Assembly: GCF_013410375.1 (NCBI RefSeq) | Contig: NZ_JACCFL010000001.1 | Coordinates: 1,612,001 to 1,676,000 of the forward strand | DNA length: 64,000 bases | Reading direction: 5' to 3' | Origin: Leifsonia shinshuensis | Lineage (GTDB): Bacteria; Actinomycetota; Actinomycetes; Actinomycetales; Microbacteriaceae | Part shown: positions 32,755 to 41,209 of the stretch, in pieces | Position numbering within the stretch: the first letter of the stretch is position 1 | How the letters are laid out: every line of letters begins with the position of its first letter | Translations under genes and position numbers: made by a program | The notes under the pieces: model-generated | What the model was told of the DNA's origin: nothing | What the model saw: the letters and a program-made list of their open reading frames with translations, nothing else | Database searches by the model: none

Positions 32755-32775
32755 CTATTGACCGGTTGTCAATAG
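32755..32775. promoter_or_regulatory. TetR-type operator between DUF6230 and tetR
   Basis: Arms CTATTGAC (32755-32762) and GTCAATAG (32768-32775) flank CGGTT, giving a 21-bp palindrome. It shares the TTGACCGG core with the operator at 9636-9653. It lies 63 bp upstream of the DUF6230 start and 97 bp upstream of the divergent TetR gene. Confidence 0.7.
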
Positions 32776-32871
32776 TCGGCCGAATGGGGGACGGCCGAAT
32801 TGAGGGGGAAGGGCCGTTCCGGTCATCGCGCCATGGCTGCCGCGCCGTCGCACAGCGCCTAGGCTCGATCC

Positions 32872-33462
32872 ATGGACACCGATCGGCGCACCCGGCTCAC
32901 CCCGGACGAGCGCCGGGCGCAGCTCGTCGCGCTCGGGGTGGCGCACCTCGCCGACCAGCCCCTCGACACCCTCACGATCGAGGAGCTCTCGGCGCGGGCG
33001 GGGGTGTCGCGCGGCCTCCTCTTCCACTACTTCGGGTCGAAGCAGGGCCTGCACCGCGAAGTCGTCCGCACCGCGCGCGACAGCATGCTGCACGCGACGG
33101 AGCCCGTCCCGGAGCTGCCGCCGCGCGAGCGGCTGCACGACACGCTCACCCGGATCGTCGCCTTCGTGCGCGACCACAGCGGCACGTTCTACTCGCTGGT
33201 CCGCGGGGTCGCGAGCGGCGATCAGGAGGTGCGGGTGGTGATCGAGCAGGCGCGTGCGGAGCAGGCCGAGCGGATCCTCGCCGTGTTCCTCGAGCTGGGA
33301 GCGGAGGACTCCCCGCTGCTGCGGATCGGCCTGCGCTCGTGGATCGCCTTCGCGGAGGACGTGCTGGTCGCGAGCGCGATCGGCACCGACCTGCCGTCGG
33401 CGAGCATCGTCGCCTTCCTGGAGAGCAGCGCGGAGGGCGTCGTGGCGGCCGTCCCCCGCTAG
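32872..33462 (+). CDS. TetR family regulator of the DUF6230 cassette
   Basis: A 196-aa TetR protein: DNA-binding domain about 13-58 (QLVALGVAHLADQPLDTLTIEELSARAGVSRGLLFHYFGSK, in pieces) and a helical effector domain containing DHSGTFYSLVRGVASGD. TAGGCT lies 6 nt before the ATG, suggesting a leaderless mRNA. Being divergent from the cassette with a palindrome between, it is the likely local repressor. Its stop overlaps the convergent acidic-protein gene by 4 bp. Confidence 0.85.
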   Translation: MDTDRRTRLTPDERRAQLVALGVAHLADQPLDTLTIEELSARAGVSRGLLFHYFGSKQGLHREVVRTARDSMLHATEPVPELPPRERLHDTLTRIVAFVRDHSGTFYSLVRGVASGDQEVRVVIEQARAEQAERILAVFLELGAEDSPLLRIGLRSWIAFAEDVLVASAIGTDLPSASIVAFLESSAEGVVAAVPR

Positions 33463-33788
33463 ATGCCCTCCTCCTCGATGTCGTCCTGGGTGAGGACGCC
33501 GTCGTCGGGGTCGCCTTCGGGGTCGTGCTCGTCGTAGTCCGGCTCGGCCTCGCGCGGCTGCCCGCCGGTCGGCCCATAGTTCCCGTCACCGGGTCCGTCC
33601 CACACGGTGTCGCCGGCGACCCCGTCGGTGGTCACCAGCTCGTCGGCGAAGTCGGCCTCGGCGATCGGGTCGTCCAGGGCGTAGTCGACCTCACCGTCGC
33701 CCGGGTCGATCCAGCCCGCCGTGTCCCCGGCGTCCGAGTCGCCGATCGCCGGGTCGTCGGCGCCGTCCTCGGGAATGCGGTCGTCCAT
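33459..33788 (-). CDS. Highly acidic hypothetical protein (DUF5709-like)
   Basis: A 109-aa protein rich in Asp and Glu throughout (for example GWIDPGDGEVDYALDDPIAE). It starts MDDRIPEDGADD and ends DDIEEEGI. Composition resembles DUF5709-type actinobacterial proteins, but the match is by style only. AGGAGAGGAG before the ATG lies inside a hairpin arm. Function unknown. Confidence 0.6.
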   Translation of the reverse strand: MDDRIPEDGADDPAIGDSDAGDTAGWIDPGDGEVDYALDDPIAEADFADELVTTDGVAGDTVWDGPGDGNYGPTGGQPREAEPDYDEHDPEGDPDDGVLTQDDIEEEGI

Positions 33789-33797
33789 GCGCGTCTC

Positions 33798-33856
33798 CTC
33801 TCCTGCGGCGGCTGTTCGCGCCGAACGTACACCCGCGCGCGGCCGCCGCAGGAGAG
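33798..33856 (-). promoter_or_regulatory. 15-bp hairpin covering the ribosome binding site
   Basis: CTCTCCTGCGGCGGC (33798-33812) and GCCGCCGCAGGAGAG (33842-33856) are perfect complements, extendable by six pairs past a one-base bulge, with a 29-nt loop. On the minus-strand transcript it sits between the DsbA stop and the acidic-protein ATG and hides that gene's Shine-Dalgarno. It could be the DsbA terminator or a translational switch. Confidence 0.5.
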
Positions 33857-33870
33857 GGAGACCGGAACGA

Positions 33871-34776
33871 CTAGGGCTTCGGGAAGCTGTAGCTGCCGCT
33901 CGAGCCCGCGTCCTTGACCGCCGCTGCCACGAACGCCGCGAACTGCGAGGCGTCGGTGAAGCCGCCCTGGTAGCGCTCGCCGTTGACGAACACGGTCGGC
34001 GTGCCGAAGCTGCCGTTCGCCGGGTTCTTGAGCTGGGAGTTCGCGACCGCCTCGTTGGTGCGGTCGGTGACGAACTTCGAGAAGGTCTGGTCGTTCACGC
34101 ACTTCGTGATGTCCGACGAGCTGACCCCTGCGCTCTTGAACAGCTCCACCATCTTGGCGTTGGTCAGGCCCGAGCCGGTCTGCTCGTCCGGCTGGTTGGC
34201 GAAGAGGACGCTGTTGAGGTCGAAGAACTTGTCGGGCTCGTAGTTCGCCACGCACGACATCGCCGCCGCTGCGCGGGTCGAGTACTGGTTGTTGGTGCTG
34301 GAGTCGAGGATGGCGATCGGATGGATCTCCAGCGTCGCCGTGCCGTCCGCCATCCACTGCTTCATCTGGGCGGAGTTCGTGGTCTCGAACTGGTCGCAGA
34401 ACGGGCACTGGTAGTCGAGCCAGATCTGGATGTGCGCGGTCTTGCCGTCCAGCGTCTGCTTCGTCGGGGTGGGCTTGGCGCCCGGCGCGATCGCCGGGGT
34501 GGTGACCGCCTGGTCGGCCTTGGTGAGCAGGATGCCGCCGCTGAGCATGTTCTTCGGGTTGGCGACGCTGGTGGACCCGCCGAGGTTGGTGAAGATGATG
34601 AGCGCGATGGCGACGCCGACGGCGATGATGCCGACGATGACGGAGCTCTGGACGACGACCTTGCGCCGCTTGGCCTTCTTGGCGGCCTCCTCACGCATGC
34701 GGCGAGCGGTCTCGCGCGCCTCGGCTCGGCGATCGTTCTTCGTCGGGGTCGTCGCGCCTCTGCCCGTAGCAGCCAT
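33871..34776 (-). CDS. Membrane-anchored DsbA-family thiol oxidoreductase
   Basis: A 301-aa protein. The charged N-terminus (KNDRRAEARETARRMREEAAKK) precedes one membrane span (about 42-65) and an extracytoplasmic thioredoxin_4 domain with the active site DYQCPFCDQ and the cis-Pro loop GTPTVFVNG. It should form or shuffle disulfides in exported proteins. A Lys/Arg-rich start makes the topology N-in. Monocistronic. Confidence 0.88.
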   Translation of the reverse strand: MAATGRGATTPTKNDRRAEARETARRMREEAAKKAKRRKVVVQSSVIVGIIAVGVAIALIIFTNLGGSTSVANPKNMLSGGILLTKADQAVTTPAIAPGAKPTPTKQTLDGKTAHIQIWLDYQCPFCDQFETTNSAQMKQWMADGTATLEIHPIAILDSSTNNQYSTRAAAAMSCVANYEPDKFFDLNSVLFANQPDEQTGSGLTNAKMVELFKSAGVSSSDITKCVNDQTFSKFVTDRTNEAVANSQLKNPANGSFGTPTVFVNGERYQGGFTDASQFAAFVAAAVKDAGSSGSYSFPKP

Positions 34777-34872
34777 TCAGGTCATTCCATTCGAGAAAGT
34801 GGACAAGTCTCCAGCACCAAGCGTATGGGCAAAAGCTTTGGATGTGCCGAACACCCGGCTAGCGTGGGAGGG

Positions 34873-34899
34873 GTGGAGACCAGCGAGAGCGCACGATGA
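34873..34899 (+). CDS. Eight-codon leaderless uORF coupled to the methyltransferase
   Basis: GTG 34873 lies 7 nt after the -10-like TAGCGT (34860-34865) and encodes METSESAR; its TGA overlaps the methyltransferase ATG (ATGA). The methyltransferase itself has no Shine-Dalgarno, so ribosomes may arrive by termination-reinitiation from this tiny frame. Confidence 0.4.
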   Translation: METSESAR

Positions 34900-35519
34900 C
34901 GGCTGACGACGGAGCGCGGAGCACCGGTTCGGAGACCGCAGGCGCGGAGTACGCGGCGAGGCTCGCGCGGCTCGACCAGTCGCGGTGGCGGCGGGTGCTC
35001 AACGTGCAGGCGCCGTACCGCTGGAACATCCGGCACCTCAAGCTCGGCCGCGTCCTCGACGTCGGCGCCGGGCTCGGCCGCAACCTCGCGCACCTCGCCA
35101 ACGACAGCGTCGGGGTCGACCACAACGCCGACTCCATCGCGGTCGCGCGGGGGAGGGGCCTGACGGCGTTCACGAGCGCCGAGTTCCCGTCCAGCGGCTA
35201 CGCCGTCCCCGGCGCCTTCGACTCGCTGCTGTTCGCACATGTCATCGAGCACGTCTCCCGCGAGTACGGGGTGCAGCTCGTGCGCGAATACCTCCCGTAC
35301 GTCAAGCCGGGAGGCATGGTCTGCTTCATCACGCCGCAGGAGCGCGGCTACGCCAGCGACGCCACGCACGTCACGTTCACCGACTTCGAGGCGCTCGACC
35401 GGCTCGCCCGGGCGACCGGACTGTCGCCGGTGCGGCACTACAGCTTCCCGCTGCCGCGGGCGGCCGGGAAGCTGTTCACCTACAACGAGTTCGTCCTCCT
35501 CGCCCGCGCGCCGGGCTGA
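34896..35519 (+). CDS. Class I SAM-dependent methyltransferase
   Basis: A 207-aa Rossmann methyltransferase. Motif I is VLDVGAGLGRNLAHLA (about 52-66), the acidic motif II region VDHNADSIAVARG, and post-I LLFAHVIEHVSREYG. The C-terminal LPRAAGKLFTYNEFVLLARAP is typical of class I enzymes. Substrate unknown. ATG 34896 overlaps the preceding eight-codon frame. It converges with lldD, 9 bp away. Confidence 0.85.
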   Translation: MTADDGARSTGSETAGAEYAARLARLDQSRWRRVLNVQAPYRWNIRHLKLGRVLDVGAGLGRNLAHLANDSVGVDHNADSIAVARGRGLTAFTSAEFPSSGYAVPGAFDSLLFAHVIEHVSREYGVQLVREYLPYVKPGGMVCFITPQERGYASDATHVTFTDFEALDRLARATGLSPVRHYSFPLPRAAGKLFTYNEFVLLARAPG

Positions 35520-35528
35520 CCGCCCGCG

Positions 35529-36785
35529 TCAGACGCGGGCGGCCGCGCCCGCCGAGGCGACGGGGACGAGGCGCTGCAGCTGCGTGACGTGCGCCGGGGT
35601 GAGGTCGGCGAGGGTCGGCACCTCCAGCAGCTTCATGGTGCGGACGACCTGGTCGCTGAGGATCTGGATGGTGCGGTCGACGCCGGCGCGGCCGCCCGCC
35701 ATCAGGCCGTACAGGTAGGCCCGTCCGATCAGCGTGAACTTCGCACCGAGCGCGTAGGCCGCGACGATGTCGGCGCCGTTCATGATGCCGGTGTCGATGG
35801 CGACCTCGGTGCGGTCGCCGACCGCCTCCACGACCTTCGGCAGCAGGTGGAACGGGATCGGCGCGCGGTCGAGCTGACGGCCGCCGTGGTTGGAGAGCAC
35901 GATCCCGTCCACGCCGAGCTCGACCAGCTTGATCGAGTCCTCGACGTTCTGCACGCCCTTGACGACGATCTTCCCCGGCCACATGCTCCGGATGATGTCG
36001 AGGTCGGCGAAGCTGATCGAGGGGTCCATCGCGGAGTCGAGCAGCTCGCCGACGGTGCCGCCGGTGGAGGACAGCGACGCGAACTCCAGCTTGGGCGTGG
36101 TGAGGAAGTCGTACCACCACCACGGCCGCGGGATGGCGTTGACGATGGTGCCGAGCGTGAGCTGCGGCGGGATCGAGAAGCCGTTGCGCTTGTCGCGCAG
36201 CCGCGCGCCGGCGACCGGGGTGTCGACGGTGAAGAACAGGGTGTCGAAGCCGTTGGCGGCGGCCCGGCGGACCAGCTCGTAGGAGATCTCCCTGTCGCGC
36301 ATCACGTAGAGCTGGAACCAGTTGCGCCCGGTCGGGTTGGCGGCCTTCACACCCTCGATGGAGGTCGTGCCGAGCGTCGACAGCGTGAACGGGATGCCCG
36401 CGGCGCCCGCCGCTCCCGCTCCGGCGACCTCGCCCTCGGTCTGCATCAGGCGGGTGAACCCGGTCGGCGCGATCCCGAACGGCAGCGCCGACGGGCCGCC
36501 CCAGATCTCGCACGAGGTGTCGACGGTGGACACGTCGCGCAGGATCGACGGGTGGAACTCGATGTCCTGGAACGCCTGCCGCGCGCGGGCCAGCGACAGC
36601 TCGCCCTCGGCGGCGCCCTCCGTGTAGTCGAAGGCCGCCTTCGGCGTGCGGCGCTTCGCGATCGCGCGCAGGTCCTCGATCGTCAGGGCGGCGCTCAGCC
36701 GGCGCTTCTTCGCGTCGAGCTCCGGCTTCTTGAACGACAGGAGCTCGAACAGCTCGGCGGGCTTGGGGAGTTGGCGGGTGACCAT
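35529..36785 (-). CDS. lldD: FMN-dependent L-lactate dehydrogenase/alpha-hydroxy-acid oxidase
   Basis: A 418-aa FMN (beta/alpha)8-barrel protein. It has [11 protein letters not shown], the substrate-arm and FMN contacts around SNHGGRQ with the catalytic His, GKIVVKGVQ and the closing [13 protein letters not shown]. It oxidises L-lactate to pyruvate and feeds the respiratory chain. Gene order lldR-lldD with a 10-bp gap and the FadR-type operator ahead supports lactate over other 2-hydroxy acids. Start ATG chosen because the LldR stop lies just upstream. Confidence 0.88.
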   Translation of the reverse strand: MVTRQLPKPAELFELLSFKKPELDAKKRRLSAALTIEDLRAIAKRRTPKAAFDYTEGAAEGELSLARARQAFQDIEFHPSILRDVSTVDTSCEIWGGPSALPFGIAPTGFTRLMQTEGEVAGAGAAGAAGIPFTLSTLGTTSIEGVKAANPTGRNWFQLYVMRDREISYELVRRAAANGFDTLFFTVDTPVAGARLRDKRNGFSIPPQLTLGTIVNAIPRPWWWYDFLTTPKLEFASLSSTGGTVGELLDSAMDPSISFADLDIIRSMWPGKIVVKGVQNVEDSIKLVELGVDGIVLSNHGGRQLDRAPIPFHLLPKVVEAVGDRTEVAIDTGIMNGADIVAAYALGAKFTLIGRAYLYGLMAGGRAGVDRTIQILSDQVVRTMKLLEVPTLADLTPAHVTQLQRLVPVASAGAAARV

Positions 36786-36795
36786 GTTCGTGTGC

Positions 36796-37527
36796 CTAAC
36801 GTGCGTCGGAGGTGGACGGGGACAGGGTGCGGGAGGGGGTCGCGTCGCGGTAGTAGCCGCTGATGTGGTCGTGGATGCGGGTGCGCGCCGCCGCGGGGTC
36901 GCCGGCATCGATCGCGGCGATCACGCCGCGGTGCTCGGCGCGGAGGCGCGCGGCCATGGCCGCCCAGTCCGGGATGCGCCCGGCGCCCGCGAGGACGTAG
37001 CCCTCGATCGAGCTGCGGAGGCCGGCCATCGTGGTCGCGACGACCGTGTTGCCGGCCGCCTCGGCCAGCGCGAGGTGGAACTGCGCGTCGAGCGCCAAGA
37101 ACTCCGGCGCGGTGAGCGCGGTGTCGTCCATCGCGTCGAGGAGCTGGCGGGCGTCGGCGAGGTCGGCCGACCCGCGCTCGGCGAGTTCGCCCGCGACGGA
37201 CGACTCCAGCAGCAGACGCGTGCTGACCACGTCCGCGACCGGGAAGCCGCTCGCGGCGACCTGAAGACGCATCAGCGCCTGCATGCCGCCGAGCGGCCGC
37301 GCGACGATGATGGCCCCGGAGCTCGGCCCCGAGCCGGTCTGGGTGCGGATCAGCCCCATGGCCTCCAGCACGCGCACGGCCTCGCGCACGCTGGAGCGCG
37401 CTACGCCGAACTCGGCGGCCAGCGCGCGCTCGGGCGGCAGGTGGTCGCCGGGACGCAGCCGGCCGTCGACGAGGTGCTCCTCGATGCGGGCGAGCACGCT
37501 CTCCCACGCCTTCGGCTCCGTCGGCAT
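36796..37527 (-). CDS. FadR-subfamily GntR regulator (LldR-like)
   Basis: A 243-aa protein with the GntR winged helix ([28 protein letters not shown], about 30-57) and an FCD effector domain with acidic/His metal-type residues ([28 protein letters not shown]). AAGGAG lies 6 nt before ATG 37527. It is co-transcribed with lldD and should bind the double TGGTCNGACCA operator just upstream, released by lactate. Confidence 0.88.
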   Translation of the reverse strand: MPTEPKAWESVLARIEEHLVDGRLRPGDHLPPERALAAEFGVARSSVREAVRVLEAMGLIRTQTGSGPSSGAIIVARPLGGMQALMRLQVAASGFPVADVVSTRLLLESSVAGELAERGSADLADARQLLDAMDDTALTAPEFLALDAQFHLALAEAAGNTVVATTMAGLRSSIEGYVLAGAGRIPDWAAMAARLRAEHRGVIAAIDAGDPAAARTRIHDHISGYYRDATPSRTLSPSTSDAR

Positions 37528-37542
37528 CGCGCACTCCTTATG

Positions 37543-37566
37543 TGGTCGGACCATATGGTCAGACCA
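37543..37566. promoter_or_regulatory. Paired FadR/GntR operators
   Basis: TGGTCGGACCA (37543-37553) and TGGTCAGACCA (37556-37566) lie 13 bp apart inside a larger palindrome whose outer arms are GTGGTC and GACCAC. TGGTC-N-GACCA is the FadR-subfamily consensus. They sit just before the lldR start, so autorepression of lldR-lldD is expected. Confidence 0.8.
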
Positions 37567-37585
37567 CACACTACCAGCACGCGGA

Positions 37586-37642
37586 AGAGGGGCCGCAACA
37601 CGCCGTGACGTCACGGGGACGACGACGTGTCGCGACCCCTCT
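37586..37642 (-). terminator. 21-bp hairpin terminator after the DHA2 exporter
   Basis: The arms 37586-37606 (AGAGGGGCCGCAACACGCCGT) and 37622-37642 pair at 18 of 21 positions in the plus strand. The three mismatches become G-U pairs in the minus-strand RNA, the strand on which the exporter gene is transcribed, so the stem is complete there. It resembles the hairpin at 30686-30736. Confidence 0.7.
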
Positions 37643-37662
37643 GCGGAGCGCGGTGCGGCGGG

Positions 37663-39108
37663 TCAGTCGGCGGCGGCGGGCGCCCGGCCGAACTCGACGT
37701 CCTCCACGCGCAAGCGCGGCATCGCGAGGCCGGCCACGATGGTCAGCGCCGCGACCACGGCCACGGCCGTGAACACCGCGGTGGAGGCGCCCTGCACGGC
37801 GGCGGGGGAGTGCGCGCCGCCGGTGCTGGAGAGGATGATCGCGTTCGCGATCGCGCCGAAGACGGCGACGCCGACCGCGCTGCCGATCGACCGCGCGAAC
37901 ATGTTGGTGCCGGTGACGACCCCGCGCTCGCTCCAGGCGACGCTCGACTGCGCGGCGATCAGCGTCGGCGTCGCGACGAGGCCCATCCCGAGCCCGACGA
38001 CGAAGCAGCTCACCGCCACGAACAGCACGCTCGGGTGCACGCTCGTCGCTGCCAGGATGATGGTCCCGACGATCGCGATGCTGGTGCCGAGCAGGGCGGT
38101 GCTGCGGAAGCCGATCCGCAGGTAGAAGCGTCCGGAGATGCTGGCGGCGATCGGCCAGCCGAGCGTCAGCGCCGCGACCGCGAGGCCGGCGACCAGCGGG
38201 GGCGCGCCGACCGTGGACTCCAGGTACGTCGGCACATACGACGTGAGGCCGATCAGGATGGCGCCGATGCCGAGGGAGATGAGCGTGGTCGTGAGCAGCA
38301 GCCGCCGGGACAGCACCCAGAGCGGCATGACCGGCTCGGCTGCGCGGCGCTCCACGAGCGCGAACGCGACCAGCAGGAGCGCGCCGAGCGCGAAGGCGCC
38401 GATGCTCCACACCGAGTCCCACGCCCAGGCCTGGCCGCCCTCCAGCACCGCCAGGATCAGCAGCGACATCCCGGCGGTGAGCAGCGCGGAGCCCGCGTAG
38501 TCGATGCGGTGCTTCTTCGGCTCGATGGTCTCGTGGAAGCTGCGGATCAGCATCCAGGCGGCCAGGATGCACAGCGGCACGTTGACGAAGAAGATCCACC
38601 GCCACGACAGGAACTGCGAGAACAGCCCGCCGAGCGTCGGTCCGACCACCGAGGAGATCGCCCACACGCTCGCCAGGTAGCCCTGCGTCTTGGCGCGCTC
38701 GGCGACGGTGTAGATGTCGCCGGCGATGGTCATCGACATCGGCTGGATCGCACCGGCGCCGAGACCCTGCAGCGCGCGGAACGCGATGAGCGCCGGCATG
38801 CTCCACGCGAAGCCGCAGAGCACCGAGCCGAGGAAGAACAGGCCGATGCCCGCCAGGACGATCGGCTTGCGCCCGACCGTGTCGGAGAGCTTCGCATAGA
38901 CCGGGACCGAGACCGCCTGCGCCAGCAGGTAGATGGAGAACAGCCACGGGAACGAGGCGAAGCCGCCCAGGTCGCGCACGATCGAGGGGACGGCGGTGGC
39001 GAGGATGGTGGCGTCGATCGCGACCAGTCCGGTCGTCAGCATCAGTGCGATCAGGATCGGTCCGCGCTCGGAGCGGAAGCCGACGCTCGCCCGGGAGATT
39101 TCGTTCAT
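37663..39108 (-). CDS. DHA2-type MFS drug exporter (EmrB/QacA-like)
   Basis: A 481-aa transporter with 14 predicted spans. It has motif A (AKLSDTVGRKP), motif C-like GIGLFFLGSVLCGFAW and the DHA2 motif RALQGLGAGAIQP, with the start LMLTTGLVAIDATILATAVP. DHA2 proteins export drugs or dyes with protons. ATG 39108 is the first plausible start; it is divergent from the ArsR-type gene, which may also control it. Confidence 0.88.
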   Translation of the reverse strand: MNEISRASVGFRSERGPILIALMLTTGLVAIDATILATAVPSIVRDLGGFASFPWLFSIYLLAQAVSVPVYAKLSDTVGRKPIVLAGIGLFFLGSVLCGFAWSMPALIAFRALQGLGAGAIQPMSMTIAGDIYTVAERAKTQGYLASVWAISSVVGPTLGGLFSQFLSWRWIFFVNVPLCILAAWMLIRSFHETIEPKKHRIDYAGSALLTAGMSLLILAVLEGGQAWAWDSVWSIGAFALGALLLVAFALVERRAAEPVMPLWVLSRRLLLTTTLISLGIGAILIGLTSYVPTYLESTVGAPPLVAGLAVAALTLGWPIAASISGRFYLRIGFRSTALLGTSIAIVGTIILAATSVHPSVLFVAVSCFVVGLGMGLVATPTLIAAQSSVAWSERGVVTGTNMFARSIGSAVGVAVFGAIANAIILSSTGGAHSPAAVQGASTAVFTAVAVVAALTIVAGLAMPRLRVEDVEFGRAPAAAD

Positions 39109-39156
39109 CCCTGTCAACAACAGCGCCTCACCCCGATCATTCCCCGCCGCGCCGAC

Positions 39157-39192
39157 TTGACGTGAAAGAAGGGAACGCGCACAATCTGAAAC
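39157..39192 (+). promoter_or_regulatory. Leaderless promoter of the ArsR-type regulator
   Basis: TTGACG (39157-39162), a 17-nt spacer and CACAAT (39180-39185) precede the ATG by 7 nt, so transcription should start at the initiation codon. GTGAAAGA (39162-39169) and TCTTTCAC (39196-39203) form an inverted repeat around it, a possible autoregulatory site. Confidence 0.65.
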
Positions 39193-39834
39193 ATGTCTTT
39201 CACATCGGACGAGCGGCCCGCGCAGGGCCGTCGCGAGGACCGGCGGACGGTCACCGACCCGCGGGCGCTGCGGGCGCTCGCGCACCCGCTCCGGCTCGCG
39301 CTGCTCGACCACCTGATGGCGTTCGGCGCGCGCACCGCGAGCGAGTGCGCCGAGGCGGTCGGCTCGACGCCCTCCAACTGCAGCTACCACCTGCGCGCTC
39401 TGGCGAAGTTCGGGCTCGTGGAGCGGGTGGAGGCGGAGGACGGCCGCGAGCGTCCCTGGCAGTCGACCGCCACCGGGCTCACCCTCGGCCGCACCGAGGA
39501 CCCGGCCATGCAGTTCGGCGCCGACTCCGTCGAGCGCTTCTTCGCCGACCACCAGATCGACGAGGATGCCGCCCGACTGCACCGCTCGATCGCGCAGCGC
39601 GACAGCGTGCCGCCCGAGTGGCGGGAGGCGAGCATCCTCTCCGGCTACGCCCTGCGGATCTCCCCGGCGGAGCTCCGCGAGCTGGGAGAGCGGCTGGACG
39701 CGCTGATCCGTCCCTACATCGCGCTCACCCGGCCGGACGCGCCCGACGACAGCGCGGTGGTCATGCTGGGCCTCAACGCCTTCCGGCACCCCGATCAGCC
39801 GCTCGCCCCCGACGGAGAGGCCGCCGGATCATGA
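39193..39834 (+). CDS. ArsR-like winged-helix regulator
   Basis: A 213-aa protein. The HTH region is VTDPRALRALAHPLRLALLDHL ... TASECAEAVGSTPSNCSYHLRALAKFGLVERV (about 15-75), a typical ArsR/HTH_20 helix set. A C-terminal extension of about 120 residues has no cysteine motif, so it is not an arsenic sensor of the standard type. Its stop overlaps the MFS start (ATGA), so it governs or is governed with that transporter. Confidence 0.85.
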   Translation: MSFTSDERPAQGRREDRRTVTDPRALRALAHPLRLALLDHLMAFGARTASECAEAVGSTPSNCSYHLRALAKFGLVERVEAEDGRERPWQSTATGLTLGRTEDPAMQFGADSVERFFADHQIDEDAARLHRSIAQRDSVPPEWREASILSGYALRISPAELRELGERLDALIRPYIALTRPDAPDDSAVVMLGLNAFRHPDQPLAPDGEAAGS

Positions 39835-41105
39835 GCCGCTCCCCGCTGCTTCGCCGCGACTACGCGCTGATCTGGTCGGCCGGCCTGGTGTCCGACACCG
39901 GCGACTGGCTGCTGATGATCGCCCTCCCGCTGTTCGCCTTCGCCGCGACCGGCTCCGCGCTCGGCGCCTCGACCGTGTTCCTCGCCGAGCTCATCCCGAT
40001 GCTGCTCGCAGGCACCTTCCTCGGCGTCCTGGTGGACCGCTGGGATCCGCGCCGCACGATGATCGTCACCGCGCTGCTCCAGGGCATCGCCCTGCTGCCG
40101 CTGCTCGCGGCCGGCCCCGACCGGATGGGCATCGTCTACGCGGTCGCGGCCGTGCAAGCCTGCCTCGGCGCCGTGATGAACCCGGCCAGGCAGTCGATGG
40201 TGCCGCGCCTGCTGCGGCCGGACGAGCTGGGCCGCGGCAACGCGCTGCTCGCGATCAGCGACAACCTCGCCCGCCTGGTCGGCTCGCCGCTCGGCGGCCT
40301 CGCGTTCGCGCTGTCCGGGCTGCCCGGCGTCGTGATTGTGGACGCGGTGTCGTTCGCGCTCACCGCGCTCCTCGTCGCCTTCACGCGTCCGCTGGCGCCG
40401 CGGGTCCCCGAGCCGGGGGAGGAGTCCGCGCCCGCCGTCGAGCGTCGGCTGCTGCGCGAGTGGGTGGAGGGCATCGCGACGATCCTCCGCAACCGCGACC
40501 TGCTGACCATCACCGTCATCGCCGTCATCGGAAGTGTCGCGCAGGGCGTGTTCCTCGTCCTCTTCATCGTCTACGTGACGGAGAACCTGCACGCGGGCGA
40601 CACCGAGGTCGGCATCCTGCGCGGGGTCCAGGCGATCGGCGGCGTGCTCGGCGGCCTGCTGACCGGAGTGCTGGTGCGCCGGATCGCGCCACGGCCCCTG
40701 ATCGGCGTCGGCTATCTGATCTTCGGGGCGCTCTCGCTGCTGACCTGGAACCTCGCGCCGGTCACCACGGCCGTCTGGGTCTATGCGGGACTGTTCATCG
40801 CGATGGGCCTTCCCTCGGTCGCGACCGAGACCGGGGAGATCACGCTCGTGCAGACGATCACGCCGCGGGCGGCGCTCGGCCGGGTGTTCGCGGCGGTGCG
40901 GACGCTGTCGGGCGCGGCGCAGGGCGTCGGCCTCCTGCTGGCCGGGCTCATCGCGTCGTCGGCCGGGACGGTGCACGTGCTGGACGCCCAGGCGTCGCTC
41001 TACCTGCTCTGCGGCGTCCTGGCGCTGGTGTTCCTCGGCGGCGGTGCCCGCGCGGGCCGGGACGCCGTCCCCGAGCCTGCCGCATCCGGCAGCACGCCCT
41101 CCTGA
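39831..41105 (+). CDS. MFS transporter (macrolide/multidrug efflux-like)
   Basis: A 424-aa twelve-span transporter. It opens RDYALIWSAGLVSDTGDWLLMIALPL, contains VDRWDPRR (motif A variant) and ARQSMVPRLLRPDELGRGNAL, the signature of MFS_3/MefA-type exporters. The ATG overlaps the ArsR-type stop (ATGA), making a regulator-exporter pair. Substrate unknown. The stop codon lies inside the first of three tandem 18-bp repeats. Confidence 0.85.
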   Translation: MSRSPLLRRDYALIWSAGLVSDTGDWLLMIALPLFAFAATGSALGASTVFLAELIPMLLAGTFLGVLVDRWDPRRTMIVTALLQGIALLPLLAAGPDRMGIVYAVAAVQACLGAVMNPARQSMVPRLLRPDELGRGNALLAISDNLARLVGSPLGGLAFALSGLPGVVIVDAVSFALTALLVAFTRPLAPRVPEPGEESAPAVERRLLREWVEGIATILRNRDLLTITVIAVIGSVAQGVFLVLFIVYVTENLHAGDTEVGILRGVQAIGGVLGGLLTGVLVRRIAPRPLIGVGYLIFGALSLLTWNLAPVTTAVWVYAGLFIAMGLPSVATETGEITLVQTITPRAALGRVFAAVRTLSGAAQGVGLLLAGLIASSAGTVHVLDAQASLYLLCGVLALVFLGGGARAGRDAVPEPAASGSTPS

Positions 41106-41154
41106 CGCGGCGACTCGGCCTGACGCGGCGACGTGCCCTGACGCGGCGACTTGG
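41101..41154 (+). repeat. Three tandem 18-bp repeats at the end of the MFS gene
   Basis: CCTGACGCGGCGACTCGG, CCTGACGCGGCGACGTGC and CCTGACGCGGCGACTTGG follow one another exactly. The first contains the MFS stop TGA, so further copies are neutral. They likely arose by slippage after the stop. Confidence 0.8.
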
Positions 41155-41209
41155 CGCGAAACCCGGCCGATTGCCAGACGTTTGGCGGTTCGGCACGTAG
41201 GGTGTCGGT

